A stretch of DNA of 40,478 nt, taken from NCBI GenBank assembly GCA_938030665.1, contig CALHHY010000029.1:1-40478 (forward strand), in the 5' to 3' direction. Shown in pieces: positions 24,739-32,356 of this stretch. The position numbers and the translations under genes were made by a program. This stretch comes from an uncultured Litoreibacter sp. Its GTDB lineage: Bacteria; Pseudomonadota; Alphaproteobacteria; Rhodobacterales; Rhodobacteraceae. Under the pieces are notes generated by a model. That model was given only the letters and a program-made list of their open reading frames with translations, ran no database searches and was not told the origin of the DNA. Position 1 is the first letter of the stretch. The number at the start of each line of letters is the position of its first letter.

Positions 24739-26805
24739 ATGCTGCGGGTTGCGATTGATATTGGGGGCACCTTCACCGACGTGGTGGCGGAAACGCCTGA
24801 AGGGATGCGATCGGTCAAAGTGCTGACCAGCGCAGACGCGCCCGAACGGGCAGCGCTTGACGGGGTTGCACGGCTGCTGGCGCAGCTGGACAAAACCCAT
24901 GCAGATATCTCCGACATCGTTCACGGCACCACCCTGGCCACCAACGCTCTGATCGAGCGGCGTGGCGCGAAAACCGCCTTCATCACAACACACGGGTTTC
25001 GCGATGTGCTGGCGATGCGCACCGAAAAGCGCTTTGACCAATACGCGCTGAACATCACGCTGCCCGCCCCCCTTGTCCCACGCCCCTTGCGGCTGGGTCT
25101 CCGTGAAAGGGTGCTGGCGGATGGCGCGGTCCTGATCGCCCCCGATGAACGCGAGATTGAAACGCTGGCAGCACTGCTGCGGGCGGAGCAGGTGGAGGCC
25201 ATCGCGATCGGCTTCCTGCATGCCTACAAAAACTCCACGCATGAGAACATGGTTGCCGCCCGGCTGCGCCAGCTTCTGGGCAATGACATCACCATTTGCC
25301 AAAGTGCTGAGGTTGCGGGCGAAATCCGTGAATATGACCGCTTCTCCACCGTCTGCGCCAACGCCTATGTCCGCCCGCTTATGTCGCGCTATATCGGGCA
25401 CTTGCAGGACAAGTTGCGAGAGGCGGGCTTTTCGGGCGCGTTGTTGATGATGCTCTCTGACGGGGCGTTGACGACAGTTGAACAGGCCGCGCGCTTCCCC
25501 GTCCGGTTGATCGAAGGCGGGCCTGCCGGGGGCGTGGCGCTAGCCGCCCATGTGGCGCGGGAGGTGGGGTCGGACAGGACCCTGTCGCTTGATATCGGCG
25601 GAACCACGGCCAAGATTTGCTTCATCGAGAAGGGCACCCCAAAGACCAGCCGCCGGTTCGAGGTCGCGCGCGCCTGGCGCGACGTAAAAGGCAGCGGCCT
25701 GCCCGTCAAAATTCCAACTGTCGAGCTGGTGGAAATCGGCGCGGGCGGCGGCTCCATCGCGGCGGTGGACCGGCTGGGGCGGCTGCAGGTAGGCCCCCAG
25801 AGCGCAGGCTCTGAACCCGGGCCCGCCGCCTATGGGCGCGGCGGCACGCAGGCCACGATCACCGACGCACATATCACCATCGGCACGATTGCGGCTGAAG
25901 GCTTTGCAGGCGGCATGATTGCGCTGGACCCTGCGCTGGCAAGTAAAGCCGTGGCCCGCGATATTCAGACCCCGTTGCAATTAGAGGACCCCGCTTCTGC
26001 CGCCGCAGGCATTATCGAGCTTGCGGACGAGACCATGGCCAATGCCGCCCGCGTCCACGGGATCGAACTGGGCTTGGACGTCGCGGGATTTGACTTGCTT
26101 GTCTCGGGCGGTGGCGGCGCCGTTCATGCGACCCGGATCGCCGAAAAGCTGGGGATCCGCCGGGTGATCGTGCCGCAAGATGCGGGCGTGGGCTCCGCTG
26201 TTGGCTTCCTGCGCTCACCCGTGGCGTTCGAGACCGTGGTCTCCGTGGTCGAGCCGCTGAGCGAGGTGGACGCCACCGCCCTTGTGGACCGACTGCGCCG
26301 GGTGATGGCGGAGGTGACGACAGTGGTTGAAACGGTTGTGCCTGCGCAAAACATCACGCACAGGCTGACGGCCGAATTGCGTTACAAGGGCCAGGGATAC
26401 GAGCTGAGCCTGCCCTTGGACGCTGCGAGCGCGGACGCCATTGCCGGCCTGGCCGCCCGGTTTGAGGAAGAATACGAGCAACAAATTGGCTTCACCCTGA
26501 AGGACATCGCGATCGAATTGATATCGCTGAGTGTCACGGCGCGCGAAAAGCGATTGCGGACGGCGGCGCGACCGTTGGAAGTCCAGCCTTGCCAGGCAAA
26601 GGCCCAGCCTCATATCCGAGCGATCTTTGAGCGCAGCGCTGCAAACCCCCTGCCCTTCAAGGTCATCCCGCGCGAAAGCTTGAATGGGCAAGCGATGAGC
26701 GGCCCGGCGATCATCTCGGAGGCGCAGACAACAACGGTCGTGCGCCCCGGCTGGCACGCGCGACGCGGCGATCAGGGGCACCTTGTGCTGGAGCGCAACC
26801 GATGA
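24739..26805 (+). CDS. hyuA: Hydantoinase/oxoprolinase subunit A
   Basis: A 688-residue ATP-binding subunit of the hydantoinase/5-oxoprolinase family. The two sugar-kinase/Hsp70-like phosphate loops are IDIGGTFTDVV (6-16) and LSLDIGGTTAKICFIEKG, and the adenosine region includes LLVSGGGGAVHA. With subunit B, such enzymes hydrolyse the ring of 5-oxoproline, N-methylhydantoin or similar cyclic amides using ATP. The ATG at 24739 places the first phosphate loop at the N-terminus as in relatives, but no ribosome-binding site precedes it, so translation may be leaderless. The stop overlaps the hyuB start (ATGA). The exact substrate is not readable from sequence. Confidence 0.93.
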   Translation: MLRVAIDIGGTFTDVVAETPEGMRSVKVLTSADAPERAALDGVARLLAQLDKTHADISDIVHGTTLATNALIERRGAKTAFITTHGFRDVLAMRTEKRFDQYALNITLPAPLVPRPLRLGLRERVLADGAVLIAPDEREIETLAALLRAEQVEAIAIGFLHAYKNSTHENMVAARLRQLLGNDITICQSAEVAGEIREYDRFSTVCANAYVRPLMSRYIGHLQDKLREAGFSGALLMMLSDGALTTVEQAARFPVRLIEGGPAGGVALAAHVAREVGSDRTLSLDIGGTTAKICFIEKGTPKTSRRFEVARAWRDVKGSGLPVKIPTVELVEIGAGGGSIAAVDRLGRLQVGPQSAGSEPGPAAYGRGGTQATITDAHITIGTIAAEGFAGGMIALDPALASKAVARDIQTPLQLEDPASAAAGIIELADETMANAARVHGIELGLDVAGFDLLVSGGGGAVHATRIAEKLGIRRVIVPQDAGVGSAVGFLRSPVAFETVVSVVEPLSEVDATALVDRLRRVMAEVTTVVETVVPAQNITHRLTAELRYKGQGYELSLPLDAASADAIAGLAARFEEEYEQQIGFTLKDIAIELISLSVTAREKRLRTAARPLEVQPCQAKAQPHIRAIFERSAANPLPFKVIPRESLNGQAMSGPAIISEAQTTTVVRPGWHARRGDQGHLVLERNR

Positions 26806-28448
26806 GCGCGCCCTTGGACATCGTGGCCCAGAACGTGCTGTGGAACCGCCTGATTTCCGTCTGTGAGGAGCAGGCAAACGCGCTGATGCGCGCGGCTTTC
26901 GGCGCAATTGTGAGGGAGGCCGGCGATCTGTCGGCCGGCGTTTTCAACGCGGACGGGCAGATGCTCGCCCAAGCGGTGACCGGCACGCCGGGCCATGTAA
27001 ACACGATGGCCGCATCCGTGCGCGCGATGCTTGATTTCATCCCGCCCCAGGACCTCAGCCCCGGCGACGCACTCGTCACCAACGACCCGTGGCTGGGCGC
27101 AGGCCATGTGTTTGACTTCGTCGTCGTCACCCCCGTCTTTATGGGCGCCCAGATCGTGGGCTACCTCGCATCCACCAGCCATATCGTCGATGTGGGCGGG
27201 CGCGGCTGGTCCGCCGAAGGCCGGTCGGTTTTCGAGGAAGGCGTCACCATTCCAGTGATGCGGCTGCGGCGGCAAAGCGCGCTGAACGAAGACCTCTTGA
27301 GGATCGTCACGACCAACTCCCGCGTTCCGCATGAGGCGCGTGGCGATATCCTGTCGCTCCTGACCTGCAATGACACGGGCGCGACACGGCTGCTGGATCT
27401 GATGGCGGAATATGATCTGGGCGACCTCAACGCGATCTCCGACTTCATTTTCGACCGCTCCCGCGCGGGCACGCGTCGTGCGCTGATGCGCGCGCCGGAG
27501 GGGGTGTATGAAAGCGCTTTACGGCTGGATGGCTATGACACCCCGATTGAGCTGCGCGCCAGCATGCGCGTCCATAAGGGCCGGATCGAGGTTGATCTTG
27601 CGGGCTCCTCCCCTTCTGTGGATCGCGGCATCAACTGCCCCCTTAACTACGCCACCGCCTACGCGGCTTTTGGTATCCGGGCGCTGCTGGCGCCCGACAT
27701 TCCCAACAACCATGCCTCGCTGGAGGCCATCGCCATCACCGCCCCCCCCGGCCTCGTGGTCAGCGCGGAGCGCCCCAGCCCCGTCACCGCCCGCCATGTG
27801 ATCGGGCAGGCTCTGCCGGACCTGATGCTGGGCTGTCTTGAACAGGCCTTGCCGGGCGAGGTGCTGGCCGAAAGCGCGGGCGCGCTTTGGACCATGTCGC
27901 TGTCGGGGGCCGGCTTTACCTCACTCAACGTGGCGCTTGGGGGCATGGGCGCGCGGCCGGGCCTTGACGGGCTTTCCACCACCGCCTTCCCCTCGGGCGT
28001 GGGGGCGGTGCCCGTGGAGGCGGCGGAAGTGGCCGCGCCCTTGATCTACCACGCCAAGGAATTTGCCCCGGATACGGGCGGGGCGGGCCAATATCGCGGC
28101 GGGCTAGGCCAACGGATCGAGATCGGCGCGCGCGAGGCGCAAGACCTGTCCCTTTCAGCTGCCGCGTTTGAGCGGCTGACCACCGGCCCCGCGGGCCGTC
28201 AGGGCGGGCAAGCGGGCGCGGCGGGACGGGTCGAAATCACCAACGGCACCCAGATCACCGACAAAGGCATCTACGAAATTCCGGCGGGGGAGCGGTTAAT
28301 TCTGCAAACGCCGGGCGGAGGCGGGTTCGGGAACCCCGCGCACCGGGACAGGGAAGCGGTCTTACGTGACCTGTCAGACGGGCTGATCTCTGAGGAGGCG
28401 GCCGCAACCCTGTATCAACATGACCCAAATGGGAGGACGACCAAATGA
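26802..28448 (+). CDS. hyuB: Hydantoinase/oxoprolinase subunit B
   Basis: A 548-residue catalytic partner of HyuA. Family signatures include the N-terminal RLISVCEEQANALMRAAFG, the metal-associated DALVTNDPWLGAGHVFDFVVV and SHIVDVGGRG, and the C-terminal GGGGFGNPAHRD. It starts within the hyuA stop and ends within the dctP start, both as ATGA overlaps, so expression of the three is tightly coupled. No third subunit of the acetone-carboxylase type is present, which favours a hydrolase over a carboxylase. Confidence 0.94.
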   Translation: MSAPLDIVAQNVLWNRLISVCEEQANALMRAAFGAIVREAGDLSAGVFNADGQMLAQAVTGTPGHVNTMAASVRAMLDFIPPQDLSPGDALVTNDPWLGAGHVFDFVVVTPVFMGAQIVGYLASTSHIVDVGGRGWSAEGRSVFEEGVTIPVMRLRRQSALNEDLLRIVTTNSRVPHEARGDILSLLTCNDTGATRLLDLMAEYDLGDLNAISDFIFDRSRAGTRRALMRAPEGVYESALRLDGYDTPIELRASMRVHKGRIEVDLAGSSPSVDRGINCPLNYATAYAAFGIRALLAPDIPNNHASLEAIAITAPPGLVVSAERPSPVTARHVIGQALPDLMLGCLEQALPGEVLAESAGALWTMSLSGAGFTSLNVALGGMGARPGLDGLSTTAFPSGVGAVPVEAAEVAAPLIYHAKEFAPDTGGAGQYRGGLGQRIEIGAREAQDLSLSAAAFERLTTGPAGRQGGQAGAAGRVEITNGTQITDKGIYEIPAGERLILQTPGGGGFGNPAHRDREAVLRDLSDGLISEEAAATLYQHDPNGRTTK

Positions 28449-29431
28449 CCAACGCCAAAACATTGCTTGCCGCTGGCGCGGCCTTTGCCGCGCTTAGCAC
28501 CGCCGCCATGGCAGAGACGAAATGGGATCTCAGCACCGCCTGGGGCGCCAATAATTTCCACGCCCAAAGCGCGATTGCCTTTGCCGACGCGGTGCGAGAT
28601 GCCACGGATGGCTCCGTCGATATAACGGTGCATCTGTCAGGCGAGATCGGGGTGAAGATCACCGAAAAGCTCTCCTCCGTCGAAAACGGCATCATCCAGA
28701 TGGCTGACATGCTGCTGTTCCTGCAGGCCGGCGAGGCACCGTTTCTGGGCATCGACACGCTGCCCTACCTGATCCAGGGCCAGGACGAGATGAAGACCTG
28801 GCTGGAGGTCGCAGGCCCCACCTATGACGAGATATTCGCCAAGCATAACCAGAAGGTGCTGTACTACGTCCCGTGGCCGTCGCCGGGCGTCTACACCAAG
28901 CAGGCCGTGGTCAGCGCGGGCGACATGGAAGGCCAGCGCATCCGCGCCTTCAATGCCACCTCCTTCGACTTCCTGTCGCGCCTGGGCGCCGCCCCGGTGG
29001 AGCTGCCCTTCGGGGAGCTTGCCGCCGCTGTCGCCGCAGGCACTGTGGACGGGGCCGCAACGTCGACCTCCACCGGCGCGAATTCGAAGCTTTACCAGTT
29101 CACCGATCATTTCAACCCGCTCAACTGGTCCATGTCGCCCGATGCGGTGACGGTCAACCTGGACGCATGGAACGCGCTCAGCGATGCGGAGCGGGCCACG
29201 ATTCAAGGGCTGGCAGACAGTATGGAGGCCGATTTCTGGGCCGCCTCCGCCGCCGAAGACACATCCCAAACCAAGGTGCTGACAGATAATGGCATGGCCG
29301 TCAGCCAGGCCGATGACAGCCTGAAAGCCAAGATGGCGGAGGCGGGCAAAGCCATGTGGGCGGAGTTCTTTGAAAACGTGCCGGAGGCCGAAGCCGTCGT
29401 GAACGCCTATGCCGAAAAGGTCGGCAAATAG
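28445..29431 (+). CDS. dctP: TRAP transporter substrate-binding protein
   Basis: A 328-residue periplasmic binding protein of the DctP family with a signal peptide (LLAAGAAFAALSTAAMAE). The region GQRIRAFNATSFDFLSRLGAAPVELPFGELAAAVAAGTVDGA matches the conserved ligand-binding core. The arginine in RIRAF is in the position that pairs with a substrate carboxylate in known TRAP binding proteins, so the ligand is probably a carboxylate. GGGAGGA precedes the ATG, which overlaps the hyuB stop. Bordetella DctP6 and DctP7 are known to bind pyroglutamate (5-oxoproline), a possible substrate of a HyuAB enzyme. Confidence 0.95.
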   Translation: MTNAKTLLAAGAAFAALSTAAMAETKWDLSTAWGANNFHAQSAIAFADAVRDATDGSVDITVHLSGEIGVKITEKLSSVENGIIQMADMLLFLQAGEAPFLGIDTLPYLIQGQDEMKTWLEVAGPTYDEIFAKHNQKVLYYVPWPSPGVYTKQAVVSAGDMEGQRIRAFNATSFDFLSRLGAAPVELPFGELAAAVAAGTVDGAATSTSTGANSKLYQFTDHFNPLNWSMSPDAVTVNLDAWNALSDAERATIQGLADSMEADFWAASAAEDTSQTKVLTDNGMAVSQADDSLKAKMAEAGKAMWAEFFENVPEAEAVVNAYAEKVGK

Positions 29432-29438
29432 GCCAGCA

Positions 29439-29464
29439 GGCCGGGGCATCCTCCTGCCCCGGCC
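29439..29464 (+). promoter_or_regulatory. Hairpin between dctP and dctQ
   Basis: GGCCGGGGCA (29439-29448) pairs perfectly with TGCCCCGGCC (29455-29464), leaving the loop TCCTCC. It lies right after the dctP stop and 10 bases before the dctQ start. No T run follows. Such hairpins commonly protect the upstream mRNA and let the binding protein be made in excess over the membrane subunits. Confidence 0.6.
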
Positions 29465-29474
29465 AACTTCTGCG

Positions 29475-29996
29475 ATGACCCGATTTCTTTCCCTCATCGA
29501 CCGCGCCTCCCGGCTGGCGGAAACCGTCGCGGTGGCGCTGGTCTTTGGCTATTGCGCCTTGATGCTGACAGAGGTCGTGGCCCGGGCGCAGGCGCAAAGT
29601 TTCTCCTTCACGTGGGAGTTCAGCCAATACGCGATGGCTGCGATCTTTGCGCTGGCGTCCGGCCCCGCCATCCGCACCGGCGTCCATGTGCGCATCACCC
29701 TGCTGGGGGAGGTGCTGCCCCCTCGCGCCCGCACCGCGCTGGACCTGCTGGCCAATGCCATTGCTTTATTGATCGTCGCGCTCATCGTCTGGGCGATGTG
29801 GACGAAGGCCGCCACCTCGTTTGATCGCAACATTCTTGCCACCAGCGTCACCAAAACGCCGCTCTGGATACCGCAGGCGGTGGTGGTCTGGGGCATGGCG
29901 CAGCTGTGGTGCGACCTGCTGGCCCGGCTGATCCGGCGCGCGCGGGGCGAGACTTATGAATGGCGCGACGCCGATGCGGAACCCTCAGATGTTTGA
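29475..29996 (+). CDS. dctQ: TRAP transporter small membrane subunit
   Basis: A 173-residue protein with four predicted membrane helices. Family features are SFTWEFSQYAMAAIFALASGPAIRTGVHVRI (loop after helix 2) and the C-terminal TPLWIPQAVVVWGMAQ. It pairs with DctM to form the membrane part of the Na+-driven TRAP transporter. The start is the ATG at 29475; an earlier in-frame ATG at 29409 would overlap the dctP end. It has no clear ribosome site, and the strong hairpin just upstream may further reduce its translation. Confidence 0.93.
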   Translation: MTRFLSLIDRASRLAETVAVALVFGYCALMLTEVVARAQAQSFSFTWEFSQYAMAAIFALASGPAIRTGVHVRITLLGEVLPPRARTALDLLANAIALLIVALIVWAMWTKAATSFDRNILATSVTKTPLWIPQAVVVWGMAQLWCDLLARLIRRARGETYEWRDADAEPSDV

Positions 29997-31278
29997 AATC
30001 GCGATGGTCGCCCTGCTGCTGTTCACCGCGCTTCTGGCAGGCTCCGTCTGGATCGGGTTGTCTTTATTTGCCACCGGCTACGTGCTGCTGTCGATCTTCA
30101 AGCCGAATATCCCGATGGAGATTTTTTCAAGCGGCGTGATCTGGGGCGCGATGATACCGACCCCGCTCTTGTCGCTGCCGCTGTTCATCCTGATGAGCGA
30201 GGTGCTGGTTGCCGCAGGGCTTGGCCGGTCCCTCTTCTCGGGGCTGGCACCATGGCTGGGGCGGCTGCCCGGCGGGTTGCTGCATGTCAACGTGGTGGGC
30301 TCGACGCTTTTTGCGGCTGTCTCAGGCTCCTCCGCCGCAACCACCGCGATTGTGGGCAAGGTCAGCCTGCCGGAGCTTCAGGCACGCGGCTATGACAGGC
30401 AGCTGGCCATGGGGTCCCTTGCGGGGGCCGGCACGCTTGGGTTTCTGATCCCGCCCTCGATCATCATGATCATCTACGGCGTCGTGGCGGAGCAATCCAT
30501 TCTGGAGCTGTTCATCGCAGGTGTCATTCCGGGCCTCTCCCTTGCCGGGCTTTATGCGGCCTATATCGCGGGCCATCAGATCGTCACCGGCTCCCAACCC
30601 GCGCAGGAGCGCAGCACATGGGCAGACAGGCTGCGGGGCCTGCGTGACATCGGGCCAGTGGCGGCGCTCATCATCGCCATCATGGGGTCGCTGTTCATGG
30701 GGCTGGCCAGCGTGACCGAACTGGCCGCCATTGGGGTGCTTGGCGCGGTCGTCATCGCGGTGCTCATGGGACGGTTCAGCTTGGCCGCGATGATCCGGGC
30801 CGGGCGGCGCGCTGTTCGAACCTCCGCCATGATCGGGCTGATCATCATCGGCGCCGCACTGCTCAATTCCGCCTTCGGGTTCCTTGGCATTCCCAAAGCC
30901 ATCGCGGCGGAGATCGCGGCGCTTAGCCTCGCCCCCTTCACGCTGATTGCGGTGTTGCTGGCCTTCTACGCGCTCTTGGGGATGTTTCTAGACGGCACCT
31001 CGATCATCGTCATGACCCTGCCAATCACGCTGCCTTTGGTCACCGCCGCGGGCTATGACCCAGTGTGGTTTGGTATCTTCGTCGTCGTCGCGGTCGAGAT
31101 CAGCCAGATCACCCCCCCGATTGGTTTCAACCTCTTCGTTATCCAATCACAAACGGGGGAAGGGATCGGCACCATCGCCCGCGCCGCCCTGCCCTTTTTC
31201 GTTCTTCTGTTGTGCTTTGCGCTGATCCTCGCGCTGTTTCCGCAAATGGCGCTCTGGCTACCCGGGCGACTGGCATGA
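29989..31278 (+). CDS. dctM: TRAP transporter large permease subunit
   Basis: A 429-residue permease of the DctM family with about 12 helices. AAVSGSSAATTAIVGKVSLPEL near residue 105 is the family's first conserved loop, and FLDGTSIIVMTLPITLPLV and ITPPIGFNLFVIQ mark the second half with the Na+ and substrate sites. The ATG at 29989 overlaps the end of dctQ by 8 bases; an in-frame ATG at 29974 is an alternative. Its stop overlaps the regulator start (ATGA). Confidence 0.95.
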   Translation: MFEIAMVALLLFTALLAGSVWIGLSLFATGYVLLSIFKPNIPMEIFSSGVIWGAMIPTPLLSLPLFILMSEVLVAAGLGRSLFSGLAPWLGRLPGGLLHVNVVGSTLFAAVSGSSAATTAIVGKVSLPELQARGYDRQLAMGSLAGAGTLGFLIPPSIIMIIYGVVAEQSILELFIAGVIPGLSLAGLYAAYIAGHQIVTGSQPAQERSTWADRLRGLRDIGPVAALIIAIMGSLFMGLASVTELAAIGVLGAVVIAVLMGRFSLAAMIRAGRRAVRTSAMIGLIIIGAALLNSAFGFLGIPKAIAAEIAALSLAPFTLIAVLLAFYALLGMFLDGTSIIVMTLPITLPLVTAAGYDPVWFGIFVVVAVEISQITPPIGFNLFVIQSQTGEGIGTIARAALPFFVLLLCFALILALFPQMALWLPGRLA

Positions 31279-31991
31279 GCGCACTTTACCAACAGGTGGC
31301 CGAGGGGATCATGGCCCGCATCGCGCAAGGTGAGCTGCAGGTGGGCGACCGCCTGCCGCCCGAACAATACTACGCCGCCAGTCTTGGCATCAGCCGCTCA
31401 ACCCTGCGGCTCGCTTTCGCGGAGCTTGAGGCGGCAGGCGTGTTGCGCCGCAAGAAGCGCGCGGGAACGGAGATCATATCAGCCACCCCCGTCAAACGGT
31501 TCAATATGGCCACAACCGGCATTGCGGAGTTGCTGAGCCTAGGGCGTGATACCCAGTTCGAGATCTTCGGCACGCGCAGCGTCCAAACCGAAGACATCGC
31601 GCCGCTGCATGGGCTGAAAAGCGAGACCGGCTATTGGCTGGAGGTGCATGGCGCGCGCACCATGGCAGGCGAGGCGCGGCCTTTCAGCGTGAACCGCGTG
31701 TACGTCCCCGCCCGGTTTGCCGGGATTGAGCCGGTGCTGAAGGCGCGCGGCACCTCGGTCTTTCGCGCGATTGAGGACAGGTTTGACGTGGCCGTGGGCC
31801 GGGTCAGCCAGGTGATGCGCGCTATTGCCTGCCCTGCCGCGGAAGCGCAGCTGATGGGGTTGGCCGAGGGCGCGCCAGCCTTGCAGATCACCGCCCAGCT
31901 TTTTGTGCAGGACGGCCAGCTTATGGAGGTGTCGGTGGCGATTTTCGACCCCGAACGGTTTGAGGTACGGACGGATGTGCAGATAGTCTAG
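31275..31991 (+). CDS. GntR-family regulator with UTRA domain
   Basis: A 238-residue HutC-subfamily GntR protein. The winged helix spans residues ~1-68 (LYQQVAEGIMARIAQGELQVG...STLRLAFAELEAAGVLRR), and the UTRA ligand-sensing domain fills ~90-235. It is the last gene of the hydantoinase-TRAP operon and overlaps dctM by 4 bases. It most likely binds the operon's substrate or product and controls the promoter at 24705-24733, which would be autoregulation. Its TAG stop shares the palindrome CTAG with the stop of the opposite-strand gene. Confidence 0.9.
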   Translation: MSALYQQVAEGIMARIAQGELQVGDRLPPEQYYAASLGISRSTLRLAFAELEAAGVLRRKKRAGTEIISATPVKRFNMATTGIAELLSLGRDTQFEIFGTRSVQTEDIAPLHGLKSETGYWLEVHGARTMAGEARPFSVNRVYVPARFAGIEPVLKARGTSVFRAIEDRFDVAVGRVSQVMRAIACPAAEAQLMGLAEGAPALQITAQLFVQDGQLMEVSVAIFDPERFEVRTDVQIV

Positions 31992-32344
31992 CTTTTGCGC
32001 GCCTCGCCCAGCCCGCGCGACTTCGCCGCGTCAGGCAGCGTTTCCCACCAGTCCGCGTAGCCGCTGTTCCACGGCGCTTTCAGCGTCTCATCCGGCGCGC
32101 CGTCCTGCCACCAGACCGGCCCGCATTCGCCCAGATCATGCTTGGCCGCGTCAACGGCTTCTCTAGCCGCGCGCGTCTCGGCATCCGTCTTGGCAAAGCG
32201 TACCGCGCGACGGGCCTTCATCAGGGAGGAGACGGCCGACTTTCGCGCCCCTTCCGACAGGCGCGGATCGGTTTTCCGCCACAGCCTGCCTTTGGAGACG
32301 AAATACCGGCCATCCGGTGTCTCAGGGTAGTCCTTGCGGCCCAA
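31988..32344 (-). CDS. Small conserved protein of unknown function
   Basis: A 118-residue protein that I recognise as a conserved family without known function. It opens GRKDYPETPDGRYFVSKGRLW, continues with a basic helical middle (SSLMKARRAVRFAKT), and ends with aromatic GPVWWQDGAPDE and SGYADWWETL. No membrane segment or signal peptide is present. The only upstream start is TTG at 32344, with no clear ribosome site. It begins 12 bases after the acyl-CoA synthetase stop on the same strand, so translation may depend on the upstream gene. Its stop overlaps that of the GntR gene on the other strand. Confidence 0.75.
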   Translation of the reverse strand: MGRKDYPETPDGRYFVSKGRLWRKTDPRLSEGARKSAVSSLMKARRAVRFAKTDAETRAAREAVDAAKHDLGECGPVWWQDGAPDETLKAPWNSGYADWWETLPDAAKSRGLGEARKS

Positions 32345-32356
32345 CTTGCAGGGCCG

